Shown: positions 33,109 through 41,858, numbered from the stretch's first letter. The stretch is 42,285 nucleotides of DNA from Caldisericum exile (GCA_002877955.1 PNIL01000005.1:1-42285); one strand, 5' to 3'. A program made the numbers and translations. The notes: a model not told the origin generated them from the letters alone.

Positions 33109-34209
33109 TCATCTATCAATTTCAGGCGGGCAAATATCAAGTGTTTCCAAAATAAATGGAGCATCGGATAACTTCTGCCCAACCAATAACTCCTCTGCAA
33201 GAGGATACATATGAGGCATAGAAACACCTCTTACAGAAACTCTGTATGGCTTATCTGTCCCATCTGAGACAAAGTAGAATCCGTATTCGCCTCTTGAAGA
33301 TTCAACCCTTGCGTATGCCTCACCTTCTGGTATTACCCATTTGAATGGATTTGGCATCTTTTTCCATACATCGCCTTTTGGCATCTTCTTTACAGCCTGC
33401 TCGATTAGATTTAAAGATAATTCAAGCTCAAGTCTTCTTTGAATTTCTCTTGCCCAAGCATCACCATCATCAAGAACGGGTATATCAAAATCAAGATATG
33501 GATAAGCAGCATATGGCTCATCCTTCCTTACATCAACCTTAACGCCTGTTGCTTTTAAATTTGGTCCAGTGACACCCATTTGAAGTGCGGTTTCCTTTGT
33601 AATCTTTGCAAGTCCCTTTGCCCTGTGCATAAACATTGGATTTTTAAAGAAGAGGTTATCGTACTCAATGAGGCGGTCTTTCATATACTTAACAAAACCT
33701 AAAACATCGTCCTCAAAGCCTGGATAAGTATCCCTTCTTACTCCACCTGGCCAAATATACATATGATAAACTCTTGCTCCAGAAAGCTTTAAAAATATAT
33801 CAAGCATAAGGTCTCTGTCTGCAACTGCCCAGTAGTTAACAGTGTAGTTACCAAGCATAGCAGCTGTGCCTCCAAAATGGAAAAGCAAAGCATTCACACG
33901 TGCCGCTTCGAGTACAATAGTTCTTATAAATTTTGCGCGTTCCGGAATTTCAACTCCCATGAGTTCTTCAATTGCCATTGAATAAACAGCCTCATTTATG
34001 TCAGGCTCTGGAACACAAATTCTTGGTATAAGAGCAAGGTTTTGAAGGTATGTCCTTTGCTCCATTAATTTTTCAAATGCTCTGTGTAGATACCCAGAAT
34101 TACCTTTTGCCTCAACTATTGTGTCTCCCTCAAGTTTTAGGTGGACTGAGAAATTACCATGGATCCCTGGATGGTTTGGACCTATATTCAGTTCATATTC
34201 CTTAATCAT
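33109..34209 (-). CDS. Large subunit of Mbx-type complex (NuoD/hydrogenase large-subunit family)
   Basis: 366 residues. Homologous to NuoD and to [NiFe]-hydrogenase large subunits: GPNHPGIHG at the start and GNSGYLHRAFEKL (residues 36-48). In hydrogenases the Ni ligands are RxCxxC near the N-terminus and DPCxxC near the C-terminus. Here these read R63-I-C65-V-P-E68 and D358-I-C360-P-P-E363: the first cysteine of each pair is kept and the second is glutamate. A [NiFe] site is therefore not expected; in Mbx/MBS complexes of Thermococcales the site is likewise partly lost. It overlaps the K subunit by eight bases. Confidence 0.93.
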   Translation of the reverse strand: MIKEYELNIGPNHPGIHGNFSVHLKLEGDTIVEAKGNSGYLHRAFEKLMEQRTYLQNLALIPRICVPEPDINEAVYSMAIEELMGVEIPERAKFIRTIVLEAARVNALLFHFGGTAAMLGNYTVNYWAVADRDLMLDIFLKLSGARVYHMYIWPGGVRRDTYPGFEDDVLGFVKYMKDRLIEYDNLFFKNPMFMHRAKGLAKITKETALQMGVTGPNLKATGVKVDVRKDEPYAAYPYLDFDIPVLDDGDAWAREIQRRLELELSLNLIEQAVKKMPKGDVWKKMPNPFKWVIPEGEAYARVESSRGEYGFYFVSDGTDKPYRVSVRGVSMPHMYPLAEELLVGQKLSDAPFILETLDICPPEIDR

Positions 34210-34675
34210 ACTTTACCTCCACATTCCTTGCCTCATAGTGCTCAGTTGCATACTTAATTGAATCGAAATCTTTTCTCAAAGGCGGTAAATCCTCCCACCC
34301 TTCAAGGAGAAATGGCTTCATTGAGTCTGGATTTCCTATAACCTTAATCCCAAACATCTCTCCAAGCTCAACCTCGTACTTGAAAGCATTTGGATAAATA
34401 TTTGTTATAGTTTCAATTTCAGGATTTTCCTTTGGAATTCGCGTCTTCACTATAGCAAGAATCTTGTTTTCATTGGAATAGACAAGCGCAACAAGTTCGA
34501 ATTGATTGTCCTTAACAAAATCAACTGCTGTAAAAAGCGTAAGTCTCTTGAAGGAGAGGCCTTTTAAAGCATTGAGCGTAGAAGAAAAGGAATCGTTCTT
34601 TACCTTAATAATAATCCTTTGAGGGCTTTTTTCTAAGATCTCACCCTTTATAACTTTCTTAATCTCTTCTACCAT
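34202..34675 (-). CDS. NuoC-like subunit (MbhK/MbxK position)
   Basis: 157 residues, soluble, peripheral arm. The C-terminal half has the NuoC signature: the strand ENPEIETITNIYPNAFKYEVELGEMFGI, where E-R-E-x-x-D of NuoC is represented by E-V-E-L-G-E-M-F, then the loop FLLEGWEDLPPLRKDF. It bridges the large and small subunits. In fused enzymes of other lineages this part can be joined to NuoD, but here it is separate. It overlaps the J subunit by seven bases and the L subunit by eight. Confidence 0.88.
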   Translation of the reverse strand: MVEEIKKVIKGEILEKSPQRIIIKVKNDSFSSTLNALKGLSFKRLTLFTAVDFVKDNQFELVALVYSNENKILAIVKTRIPKENPEIETITNIYPNAFKYEVELGEMFGIKVIGNPDSMKPFLLEGWEDLPPLRKDFDSIKYATEHYEARNVEVKYD

Positions 34676-35190
34676 TTGAGCACCTTCCTTTGATTTGCCT
34701 TATAGTAATCATAATTTTCAATATACTTTCTCCAACCGTTAGCCTTTCCTTCATCAATGAGTTTCATAAGTGTCCTAAATCCTTCAAGTACAGCCATAGG
34801 GGTTGGCATACAGCCTGCAATATACACATCAACAGGCAAATACAAATCTAACCTTTTAACTACTGCATAAGAGTCCCAGTATATGCCTCCATTTATAGTA
34901 CAAGAACCAAATCCAATTACATATTTTGGTGGAAGCATCTGCTCATAAACAGTTACAAGTCTTTTAAGAGTTTTTATGTTTATGTAACCTGTTACAAGGA
35001 GAATATCTGATTGCCTTGAGGTTACAAATGGGGCTATACCAAACCTTTCCGCATCAAAACGAGAAGTAATTGTGGGAGGTAGTTCTACTGCACCACAAGC
35101 AGTGCAATAGTGAAGCATCCAAAGAGAACGCTTTCTCAAATGATCAAGTATTTCAACATAACCCTCTTCCAATGTTTCCTGTAGTTCCAT
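34669..35190 (-). CDS. NuoB/MbhJ-like small subunit with one [4Fe-4S] centre
   Basis: 173 residues. The four ligands of the cluster nearest the membrane (N2 in complex I) are Cys29 and Cys32 (YCTACG), Cys97 (GFGSCTI) and Cys127 (AGCMPTP). This CxxC form matches hydrogenase and Mbx small subunits, while NuoB of respiratory complex I has two adjacent cysteines. It lacks membrane helices and should dock between L and M. The ATG shares one base with the M stop (TAATG). Confidence 0.92.
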   Translation of the reverse strand: MELQETLEEGYVEILDHLRKRSLWMLHYCTACGAVELPPTITSRFDAERFGIAPFVTSRQSDILLVTGYINIKTLKRLVTVYEQMLPPKYVIGFGSCTINGGIYWDSYAVVKRLDLYLPVDVYIAGCMPTPMAVLEGFRTLMKLIDEGKANGWRKYIENYDYYKANQRKVLKW

Positions 35191-36080
35191 TACTTACCTC
35201 CTATATAGACTATCAAAAGACCTAAAAGGGCAATTAAAGTTGGCCATCTCCAAAAATACCTAACAGCATTTTCAATTCTAAATCGAGGAAAAACCGTATC
35301 AAACAATGTCATTACTATAATTACTCCAAGTTGCTTAAGAATAAATGTAAAAATGTTTGAAGCGCCTCCAAGGAAAAGAATTGTGAAAAATGCAGTCTCA
35401 ATATAGACCTGAATTGCATGACCTATCATAAGAAGTCCAAGATGTTTCCCGCCATATTCAACCATAGGTCCTGTTGCAACTTCTTGTGGCGCAACAACCG
35501 TATCGAATGGGTGTTCTCCCATTGCACCATAAGTTGCAATAAATCCAGCAATTGCAGTCAATGGAAGTAAAAACAAATTCCAATTGAATCCAGATTGGAG
35601 TGTCATAAATTTATAGAGATCGGTTGTCCCGTATCTTACAACAAGTGTATTTCCTGCAATGATGAGAGGAAGCTCATATCCGAGCATAAGCGTCAATGCC
35701 CTTGCAATACCAATGGATGCATTTGGGTTTCCGGACTCACCTGCACCAAGCGCCATACCAAGAGATCCAATTACCATAATATAAAGAAATGCAATAAGAT
35801 CCCCGTAAGGTGTAAGTTGCTTAAAGTGAGGAAGAGGAAGGAATAGCACAGTTAAAATTGAAGCACCGACAAAAATAACTGGTCCAAGATCAAACATCAC
35901 ACCGTGAGAGATATTCTCTTTTTTTGAAAGAAGTTTGATGATATCAAGTAAAGGCTGATGCAATGGCGGACCGTATCGCCTATGAATGCGCGCAACCATT
36001 TTTCTTTTGAAGCCTTCAAGAAAGATACCTACAAAAAAGGCAAAAATAGGCGTTAAAATTAAAACAAGTTTTTCTACCAT
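35190..36080 (-). CDS. NuoH/MbhM-like membrane subunit
   Basis: 296 residues with about eight helices. Conserved surface loops of the complex I subunit 1 family are present: GFKRKMVARIHRRYGPPLHQPLLDIIKLL (residues about 23-52) at the quinone-like cavity entrance, GAGESGNPNASIGIARALTLMLGYELPL, and GEHPFDTVVAPQEVATGPMVEYGGKHLGL. The glutamates of the last two loops are kept. This subunit couples the redox arm to the antiporter modules. It starts inside the end of the H' subunit by seven bases. Confidence 0.93.
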   Translation of the reverse strand: MVEKLVLILTPIFAFFVGIFLEGFKRKMVARIHRRYGPPLHQPLLDIIKLLSKKENISHGVMFDLGPVIFVGASILTVLFLPLPHFKQLTPYGDLIAFLYIMVIGSLGMALGAGESGNPNASIGIARALTLMLGYELPLIIAGNTLVVRYGTTDLYKFMTLQSGFNWNLFLLPLTAIAGFIATYGAMGEHPFDTVVAPQEVATGPMVEYGGKHLGLLMIGHAIQVYIETAFFTILFLGGASNIFTFILKQLGVIIVMTLFDTVFPRFRIENAVRYFWRWPTLIALLGLLIVYIGGK

Positions 36081-37954
36081 AATACGCCTCCTATTATGTA
36101 AATGAGGGAGAAAATCGTAAGAATTATGATTCCAAGGCTCACATAGGTTTCAAGATTTCCAGTATATATTCTCCTTATATAGTCCCCCACAGTTTTTACA
36201 AAACCTACAAAGTTTTCGTAAATTCTATCTATGCTCCACTCATTGAAGGGTTTTATAATGTCATCAAAGAAACTGTAGAAGCCAAAACTATAGTTGTATT
36301 TTACATCTTCAGTTAGAATTTCGCCTGCATAGTAATTATCAAGTTGATGGACGCTTCTTGTTTTTGGAAGAAGGTAGAAGATAAGTGCTGCAACTACAAA
36401 ACCACCCATGAGTGCAGCTGAAATAATAGGAACGTTTAAAGCATGAAGTCCTGGTTGTTCTGGAAAGCCTGTAAGAGTGTATTTTATAGGATCAAAACCA
36501 AGGAATGCCTCAGCTTTAGAAACAAAATACATAGGAATTCCCGGCAAAACTCCAAATAGAAGCGCAAGAAGAGAAAGCACAAGCATTGGTACTTGCATAA
36601 GAATTGGCACTTCCTTAACACCCTCATATTTCTTTGGAAGCTGTCCAAGGAATATTGAATGTATTAATCTATAAACATACATAAATGATCCTGTCCCACC
36701 CAGAAGTGCAATAGTTAGAAGTAGTGGTTCTTTATTTTGTATTAAAGCTTCATAAATGAGATACTTTGAGACAAATCCATTTAATGGCGGAATACCCGCA
36801 GTTGCAATAATTGCAAGAAGCATTGAAATAAAAGAAATTGGCATCTTCTTAATGAGTCCACCAAGTTCTGAAAGATTTTTTGTGCCAGTTCTGTATATAA
36901 CACCACCCACGACAAAGAATAGAATTCCTTTAAAAATTGAGTGATTTACAATGTGTAATAACCCACCTGCAACACCAAGAGGTGTTCCAAGCGACAAACC
37001 GAGAAGTATATAACCACTCTGTGCAATTGAAGACCAGGCAAGAATTTTCTTCGCATCCTCCTGCACAATCGCAACAAATGTTCCTATGATGATTGTTAAT
37101 GCACCAATCCACTGAAGAACATACATAATAAGAGGAGCTTCAAAAACTCTTGGCATTATTTTTGAAAAGAGATTAAGTCCAAAAATCGAGAATACAAATA
37201 TTGTAAATAAGTAAAGACCCACCTTCTTCACAACTGAGGAAAGCAAAACAGAAACAGAATCAGGCGCTTCTGCATAGGTAATTGGTGCCCATACATGAAG
37301 AGGCATGATCGAAGCTTCGATAAGAAAGCCGATTACAAATAAGACGAACGTTATTAAAACAATTGGGGTTGGTGCAGTTGAAAGATAGCCTGAAATCTCT
37401 GCATAACCAAAACTTCCCGCTTTAAAGAATAAAAACACAACTGCTGCAAGCATTGAATTGGCACCAATAAGAGCCCAGGTAATATATTTAAGTTGTGCAT
37501 TATGTGATTCTTCATAACCTTTACCGATAAGAAAGAAGATAATTAATGCAATAATTTCAAAGAAAATAAAGAAAGACAAGATGTCTCTTGCAAAAAGTAC
37601 TCCGAAAACTGCACCCTCTAAAAATGAGAACTCAAGAATAGCTAAATCAGAATCTTCCGACTTATCAAATTCGAAAAGAAGAAAAATGTAAGCAAGAAGA
37701 AAGATTAATGAGAAAAGAAGTGATAACATAAATGATAAAGCATTTATTCCCAATGATAGACTCTGTCCAAGAACAGTGAGATAATAAAAGTTATCGATTG
37801 TTTTATTCGCATACTGATATAGTTCAAAAAATGGAAGTATAAGGAATATCAAGAAGAAAATATTTCTCACCGCTTTATGTAATGCAGAACCAGCATAGGC
37901 AAGAAGTCCACCAAAAATTGGCGTAAGTAAAATCATCAAAAGTGAAAAGTTCAT
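36074..37954 (-). CDS. Antiporter-like membrane subunit H' (NuoL/M/N family)
   Basis: 626 residues with about 16 helices. Proton_antipo_M family: the helix-5 glutamate is in FFIFFEIIALI, the central lysine follows in SSVVKKVGLYLF, and the trailing region holds FKGILFFVVGG. Its presence in addition to subunit H is a hallmark of Mbx (MBS), since Mbh has one such subunit. The extended C-terminal part (about residues 500-600, ending in a last helix) could form the lateral helix-like feature seen in NuoL and MbxH'. It overlaps subunit H by four bases. It is inferred to translocate H+ or Na+. Confidence 0.93.
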   Translation of the reverse strand: MNFSLLMILLTPIFGGLLAYAGSALHKAVRNIFFLIFLILPFFELYQYANKTIDNFYYLTVLGQSLSLGINALSFMLSLLFSLIFLLAYIFLLFEFDKSEDSDLAILEFSFLEGAVFGVLFARDILSFFIFFEIIALIIFFLIGKGYEESHNAQLKYITWALIGANSMLAAVVFLFFKAGSFGYAEISGYLSTAPTPIVLITFVLFVIGFLIEASIMPLHVWAPITYAEAPDSVSVLLSSVVKKVGLYLFTIFVFSIFGLNLFSKIMPRVFEAPLIMYVLQWIGALTIIIGTFVAIVQEDAKKILAWSSIAQSGYILLGLSLGTPLGVAGGLLHIVNHSIFKGILFFVVGGVIYRTGTKNLSELGGLIKKMPISFISMLLAIIATAGIPPLNGFVSKYLIYEALIQNKEPLLLTIALLGGTGSFMYVYRLIHSIFLGQLPKKYEGVKEVPILMQVPMLVLSLLALLFGVLPGIPMYFVSKAEAFLGFDPIKYTLTGFPEQPGLHALNVPIISAALMGGFVVAALIFYLLPKTRSVHQLDNYYAGEILTEDVKYNYSFGFYSFFDDIIKPFNEWSIDRIYENFVGFVKTVGDYIRRIYTGNLETYVSLGIIILTIFSLIYIIGGVLW

Positions 37955-39432
37955 TTTAAACCTCCCAAAACTGAGGTTAGATAAATTGTTCTTTGTATTA
38001 ATTGATTTGCTATATCATTAGTAAAATTAAGGACACTCATAGGCCTTGAGCTAAGAATAACTAATATTAGCACAAGAATAAATGGCGAAATGACAAGCCA
38101 TGGATTTTCTGCTTGGAAATTCTTGTCACTCTTCTCAAAAAGAATCTTAAATACTCTATAGAAATAAACGCCTTCTATAATTGCTGCAAAAAGCACAAGT
38201 GCAAAGGATAAATATCCAAGAAAACCTGGAAAATCAAGTAAAGTCTGAAGAATTGCTAATTTTGTGAAGAACCCAAAGAACGGAGGAACTCCAATAAGAG
38301 AAAGCGCAGCAAAAACAAAAAGGATCGATGTTAAAATATTTACTCTTCCAAAGCCTTTAAGGTCATCAATATTTCTTGAACCTTGAGCTTCAATCATGAT
38401 GCCTGCAACTAAGAACAATACCGCTTTTGAAAATGAATGGTTTACCATCTGTGCAACTGAAGCAGAGATTGAAGCTTGAGTTCCAACAGAAAAAGCAAGT
38501 ACAAACAACCCTGTTTGCCCAATTGTTGAATATGCAAGCATTCTCTTTAGATCCTTCTGGAAGAATGCAGCAATCTCACCAAAGAAGAGAGTAAGAAGTG
38601 CAATGATGAAAAGATATGGAATAAATGCAGAATAATTAAATACAGTAACAGTAACCCTTATTATTGCATATATTGCAGTTGTTGTGACAATACCCGAAAG
38701 CATTGCAGATATACCTGATGGAGCAGCAGGGTGTGCATCAGGAAGCCAGGAGTTCAAGGGGAAAAGCGCTCCTTCAACTGCAAGTCCAAAGAATATTAAT
38801 ACATAAGGAACAAGTTTTTCAAGGCTTCCGACATAATCAAGTTTTGTAGCAATATGTGCCATGTTAAGCGTTCCTGTTTGCGCATAGATAAGAACAACAC
38901 CAATAAGAAGTAAGGAACCTGCAAGAATGCCCTGAACAACATATTTAAAACCTGCTTCAATAGAATCCTTGCTACGCATATACCCAACAAGCCCGAAGGA
39001 AGATAGAGAAAGCACTTCAAAGGCAACAAACACATTAAAAAGGTCACCTGTTATACTTATCCAACTTGATGCCATGATAAGGAGAGTAAAAAGAATGTGG
39101 AATTTATCTGTTGGCTCCTCCTTCATATAGAAGATATTGTAAAAAGAAATAAGAAACCCAAGGACATTTACCATAAGGACAATAATAAAATTCAATTTGT
39201 CGACAGCAAGGATTATTACGTATGGGGGGTTTAGTCCTGCGGTTGTGCCTAAAACAATAGAGCCATACAAAACTTTTACTCCAATAAAATAGATGACAAC
39301 AAGATTAAGTGCACTTACAATGAGTGGAACAAATTTAATGAGTTTCTTTAAAAATGGAGAAATGATAATCGAAAGAAAAGCAAAGAAAAGAGGAATAACT
39401 ACCAATAATGTTGGATTAGCCAAGTTTACCAT
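37951..39432 (-). CDS. Antiporter-like membrane subunit H (MrpD/MbhH family)
   Basis: 493 residues with 14 predicted helices. MrpD/NuoM-like: VFVAFEVLSLSSFGLVGYM carries the helix-5 glutamate, NSWLPDAHPAAPSGISAMLSGIV is the most conserved block, and KDLKRMLAYSTIGQTG and NHSFSKAVLFLVAG carry the conserved lysines. MnhC-like subunit G precedes it by an overlap of seven bases. Together with subunits A-G it forms an Mrp-type antiporter arm. Confidence 0.94.
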   Translation of the reverse strand: MVNLANPTLLVVIPLFFAFLSIIISPFLKKLIKFVPLIVSALNLVVIYFIGVKVLYGSIVLGTTAGLNPPYVIILAVDKLNFIIVLMVNVLGFLISFYNIFYMKEEPTDKFHILFTLLIMASSWISITGDLFNVFVAFEVLSLSSFGLVGYMRSKDSIEAGFKYVVQGILAGSLLLIGVVLIYAQTGTLNMAHIATKLDYVGSLEKLVPYVLIFFGLAVEGALFPLNSWLPDAHPAAPSGISAMLSGIVTTTAIYAIIRVTVTVFNYSAFIPYLFIIALLTLFFGEIAAFFQKDLKRMLAYSTIGQTGLFVLAFSVGTQASISASVAQMVNHSFSKAVLFLVAGIMIEAQGSRNIDDLKGFGRVNILTSILFVFAALSLIGVPPFFGFFTKLAILQTLLDFPGFLGYLSFALVLFAAIIEGVYFYRVFKILFEKSDKNFQAENPWLVISPFILVLILVILSSRPMSVLNFTNDIANQLIQRTIYLTSVLGGLK

Positions 39433-39767
39433 CTTAGACTCCTTATCTTTCTTATATCCAATGTGCCGTACTTCCTATAGAGAAGCACGACAAATGCCGC
39501 AGCAAGTGCAAGTTCAGAGGCACCAATAACAATGGAGGTAAGAGTAAGAGCCTGAGGCACAGGATCAACCATAAGACTTGCATTCATTACATCTTTCGAA
39601 AATATCGGTGCTGTTTTTCCGTTTACATACCCAATTGAAACAATAAGAAGATTAATACCTGTTTCAATGAGGTCAAGCCCTATAATTATCTTTATGAGGT
39701 TCTTTTTTATAATAAGAGCATAAATGCCAATACCAATTATGAGAAGTGCAGAAATATAGAAAATCAT
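39426..39767 (-). CDS. mnhC: MnhC/NuoK-like subunit (MbhG position)
   Basis: 113 residues, three helices. NuoK/MrpC family: GLDLIETGINLLIVSIGYV carries the membrane glutamate, and DPVPQALTLTSIVIGASELALAAAFVVLLYRKYGT is the signature C-terminal half. It sits between the E/F fusion (4-base overlap) and subunit H, exactly as in Mrp, Mbh and Mbx operons. Confidence 0.94.
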   Translation of the reverse strand: MIFYISALLIIGIGIYALIIKKNLIKIIIGLDLIETGINLLIVSIGYVNGKTAPIFSKDVMNASLMVDPVPQALTLTSIVIGASELALAAAFVVLLYRKYGTLDIRKIRSLRW

Positions 39768-40477
39768 TCTTCACCTCCAGCTTCTTCGCACTTCACTTCA
39801 CACATAAGATCATCAATAATATTGGATAACTCTGAACCTACCTTTAAGCCAACACCTATATAAATTGGAAGCATTATACCACCAGAAAGTAGATCAAATA
39901 AAGTTCCGTTAGGTAATACATTTGCAAGGAAGGAACCTTTCATAAAAAATCCTAATAGTCCTATAATTACATACGTAAGACCACCTAATCCTTCAACAAG
40001 ATAGAATTTTTTTCTATCAATTGAAGTTTCCTCATATGCAAGGTAGAGAAGTAGAAATCCTGTTGCAATAAGAGCTCCACCCTGGAAACCTCCACCCGGG
40101 GTTAAATGTCCATGCATGAAGATATAAGCGCCTGTAAGGAGGATAAAGGGAAACACAACACGTGTTCCAATTTTTGTTACGAAATTTGATTCTTGAAGTT
40201 TTTGTTTTCTTTTATTTTCACCCATAAAGTAAAGCACAGCAACACCTAAGGCAGCCGTGAAAAGGACTGTTACTTCACCAAGGGTATCAAAGCCTCTGTA
40301 GAAAAGCGTAACCGATGTAACGACATTTGCAGCACCTGTTTGAGGAACTGTATTATCAAGATAGTATTTTCCAACATCCATCTTATCTACACCAAATTTG
40401 TAGTTTGACATAAAAATCGCAATTGCTGCAATAATTATGAGGATAAATACACCATAAACAATTTTTCTAATCATCAT
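39764..40477 (-). CDS. Fusion of MbhE-like and MnhB/MbhF-like subunits
   Basis: 237 residues. Residues about 1-88 resemble MbhE: a first helix, then NVVTSVTLFYRGFDTLGEVTVLFTAALGV, the known MrpA C-terminal pattern. Residues about 105-225 match MnhB/MbhF: FPFILLTGAYIFMHGHLTPGGGFQGGALIATGFLLLYLAYEE. In Mbh these are two genes. The linker between (about 88-103) is basic and hydrophilic. The start overlaps the preceding D subunit by 11 bases; a second ATG at 40474 is also possible. Confidence 0.88.
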   Translation of the reverse strand: MMIRKIVYGVFILIIIAAIAIFMSNYKFGVDKMDVGKYYLDNTVPQTGAANVVTSVTLFYRGFDTLGEVTVLFTAALGVAVLYFMGENKRKQKLQESNFVTKIGTRVVFPFILLTGAYIFMHGHLTPGGGFQGGALIATGFLLLYLAYEETSIDRKKFYLVEGLGGLTYVIIGLLGFFMKGSFLANVLPNGTLFDLLSGGIMLPIYIGVGLKVGSELSNIIDDLMCEVKCEEAGGEE

Positions 40478-40730
40478 TATCCTCCCGCTCCGTCTTTTTT
40501 ACGGCAACAATGTAAATTGCCATAGTAAGTGCCGCACCAATTGCGGCTTCAGACATTGCTACATCAGGTGCCTGCAGAAGCAAAAATACCAAAGATACAA
40601 GAAGACTTCCACCGCCCATAAATATAACTGCTGCAAGAAGATCCTTAACGTGTATTGCAAGAATGGAGAGAATTATCGTAAGTACAAGAAGAAGGTAAGA
40701 GAAAATTAGAATATAAATATTCATCGTCAT
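40467..40730 (-). CDS. MbhD-like subunit (DUF4040)
   Basis: 87 residues, three helices. It matches the MbhD/DUF4040 part of MrpA: MGGGSLLVSLVFLLLQAPDVAMSEAAIGAALTMAIYIVAVKKT. The conserved D-V-A-x-x-E (residues about 55-61) is intact, with its aspartate and glutamate in a helix. Four-base overlap with mnhG. In Mrp antiporters this region is part of the large MrpA protein, so its separate state marks the Mbh/Mbx type. Confidence 0.9.
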   Translation of the reverse strand: MTMNIYILIFSYLLLVLTIILSILAIHVKDLLAAVIFMGGGSLLVSLVFLLLQAPDVAMSEAAIGAALTMAIYIVAVKKTEREDNDD

Positions 40731-41056
40731 TCACCTTCTTTCTCTTTGAACTTATCAACCACAGTTTTGTCAGTCATTGGGGATTTTACCTTGTATCCTG
40801 CACGAATGAGTGCTGAACCCGAAATAGGTGCAGTAAGAATAATAAATGTTGCAAGAATTATTGATTTTATAAGAATATCCTCCTTCATAAGTCCTATTCC
40901 AATAATTGAGGAAATTGCTCCAAGCGTAGTTGATTTTGTTGCAGCCTGCATTCTTGTGTATAGATCAGGAAGTCTCAAAAGGCCAATTGCAGAGAGGAGA
41001 AAGAAAAACGCACCGATAAACATGAGAGTATAGCCGATGATAACGTTAATACCCAT
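40727..41056 (-). CDS. mnhG: MnhG-like subunit (MbhC position)
   Basis: About 109 residues with three helices. MnhG family: GAFFFLLSAIGLLRLPDLYTRMQAATKSTTLGAISSIIGI is the signature, with LLRLPDLYTRMQAATK as the core. An in-frame start at 41119 would overlap mnhF by 62 bases; I choose ATG 41056 because AAAGGGGG is correctly placed and the ATG follows the mnhF stop by one base. The C-terminal tail is charged. Confidence 0.92.
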   Translation of the reverse strand: MGINVIIGYTLMFIGAFFFLLSAIGLLRLPDLYTRMQAATKSTTLGAISSIIGIGLMKEDILIKSIILATFIILTAPISGSALIRAGYKVKSPMTDKTVVDKFKEKEGE

Positions 41057-41057
41057 C

Positions 41058-41315
41058 TCAAAGCCCCCTTTCAATAAAGCGAGCAACAACAAGAACGCCA
41101 ACAAAAGAAATAATTGCATAAACTACAGCCACATCCATATAAAATGACCTTCCAAAGACCAATGCAAAGAATACAAAAAGTGCAACAAAAAGTGTTGTAA
41201 GAGTATCCAATGCCATTGCACGATTTGCCGTGTCAGGTCCTTTTACGAGTCGCACAATCATAAGAATCGTTGAAACTGCAAGCAAGCCCAAATAAATCAA
41301 ATCTACCACTTTCAT
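41058..41315 (-). CDS. mnhF: MnhF-like subunit (MbhB position)
   Basis: 85 residues with three helices. The MnhF signature is VRLVKGPDTANRAMALDTLTTL near residues 22-43, with the conserved GP-x-x-x-x-R and D. Length is normal. Four-base overlap with mnhE (ATGA). Confidence 0.93.
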   Translation of the reverse strand: MKVVDLIYLGLLAVSTILMIVRLVKGPDTANRAMALDTLTTLFVALFVFFALVFGRSFYMDVAVVYAIISFVGVLVVARFIERGL

Positions 41316-41818
41316 GAGAAAATCTCCTTCAAAAATTTTTCAAAAGGCGAAACAATACTTTCAGTTGCGCCTTCAACGCTTTCATCGTCCACAGTAATCC
41401 AATGGATAAAAAGTTCATCCCCCACAACATCCATAGTAATAGTCCCTGGTGTAAGTGTAATTGAATTTGCAAGGGCAAGTTTACCTGCATCCGTTTTTAA
41501 TTTTGTCTTAACTTTAACAATTCCAGGTTTTATAGGAAGAGATGGATTAAGGACAATCATTGCAACCTGAACATTCGCCTTAACAACTTGATAGAGATAG
41601 TAAGGAATGTAAATAATAAGATAAAATAGCTTTTTTGGATTTAAATGAGCAAGACCGTGTTCTGTAAAGAGATCTGCCGTGCCAATTGAAATGACAAACG
41701 CAATAAGGAATCCAAAAATTAATTCTGAGGTTGCAAAACTTTCAGTAAGTAAAATCCATGTAAGGAATAAAACAATCGTTTCAAAGATAACCTTACTTAG
41801 GTAGTTTGCTTTTTCCAT
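41312..41818 (-). CDS. mnhE: MnhE-like subunit (MbhA position)
   Basis: 168 residues. MnhE family: two N-terminal helices (about 13-45), a hydrophobic region with YIPYYLYQVVKANVQVAMIVL, and the signature ANSITLTPGTITMDV near residue 123. First gene of the 14-gene operon. GGTGGTGA lies four or five bases before the ATG, and a good promoter is about 40 bases upstream. Confidence 0.93.
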   Translation of the reverse strand: MEKANYLSKVIFETIVLFLTWILLTESFATSELIFGFLIAFVISIGTADLFTEHGLAHLNPKKLFYLIIYIPYYLYQVVKANVQVAMIVLNPSLPIKPGIVKVKTKLKTDAGKLALANSITLTPGTITMDVVGDELFIHWITVDDESVEGATESIVSPFEKFLKEIFS

Positions 41819-41858
41819 TTTTCACCACCTTTCACCTAATTTTATGCCTACCTCAACT

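Noticed and set aside
30715-41818. The operon as an H2-evolving membrane-bound [NiFe] hydrogenase (Mbh)
   Set aside because: The large subunit keeps only one cysteine of each Ni-binding pair, there are two antiporter subunits H and H', and no hydrogenase maturation gene lies nearby. The Mbx type fits better.
30715-41818. The operon as respiratory complex I (nuo)
   Set aside because: The small subunit has CxxC rather than the adjacent cysteines of NuoB, the Mrp-like E/F/G/B subunits are present, and NuoE, NuoF and NuoG are missing.
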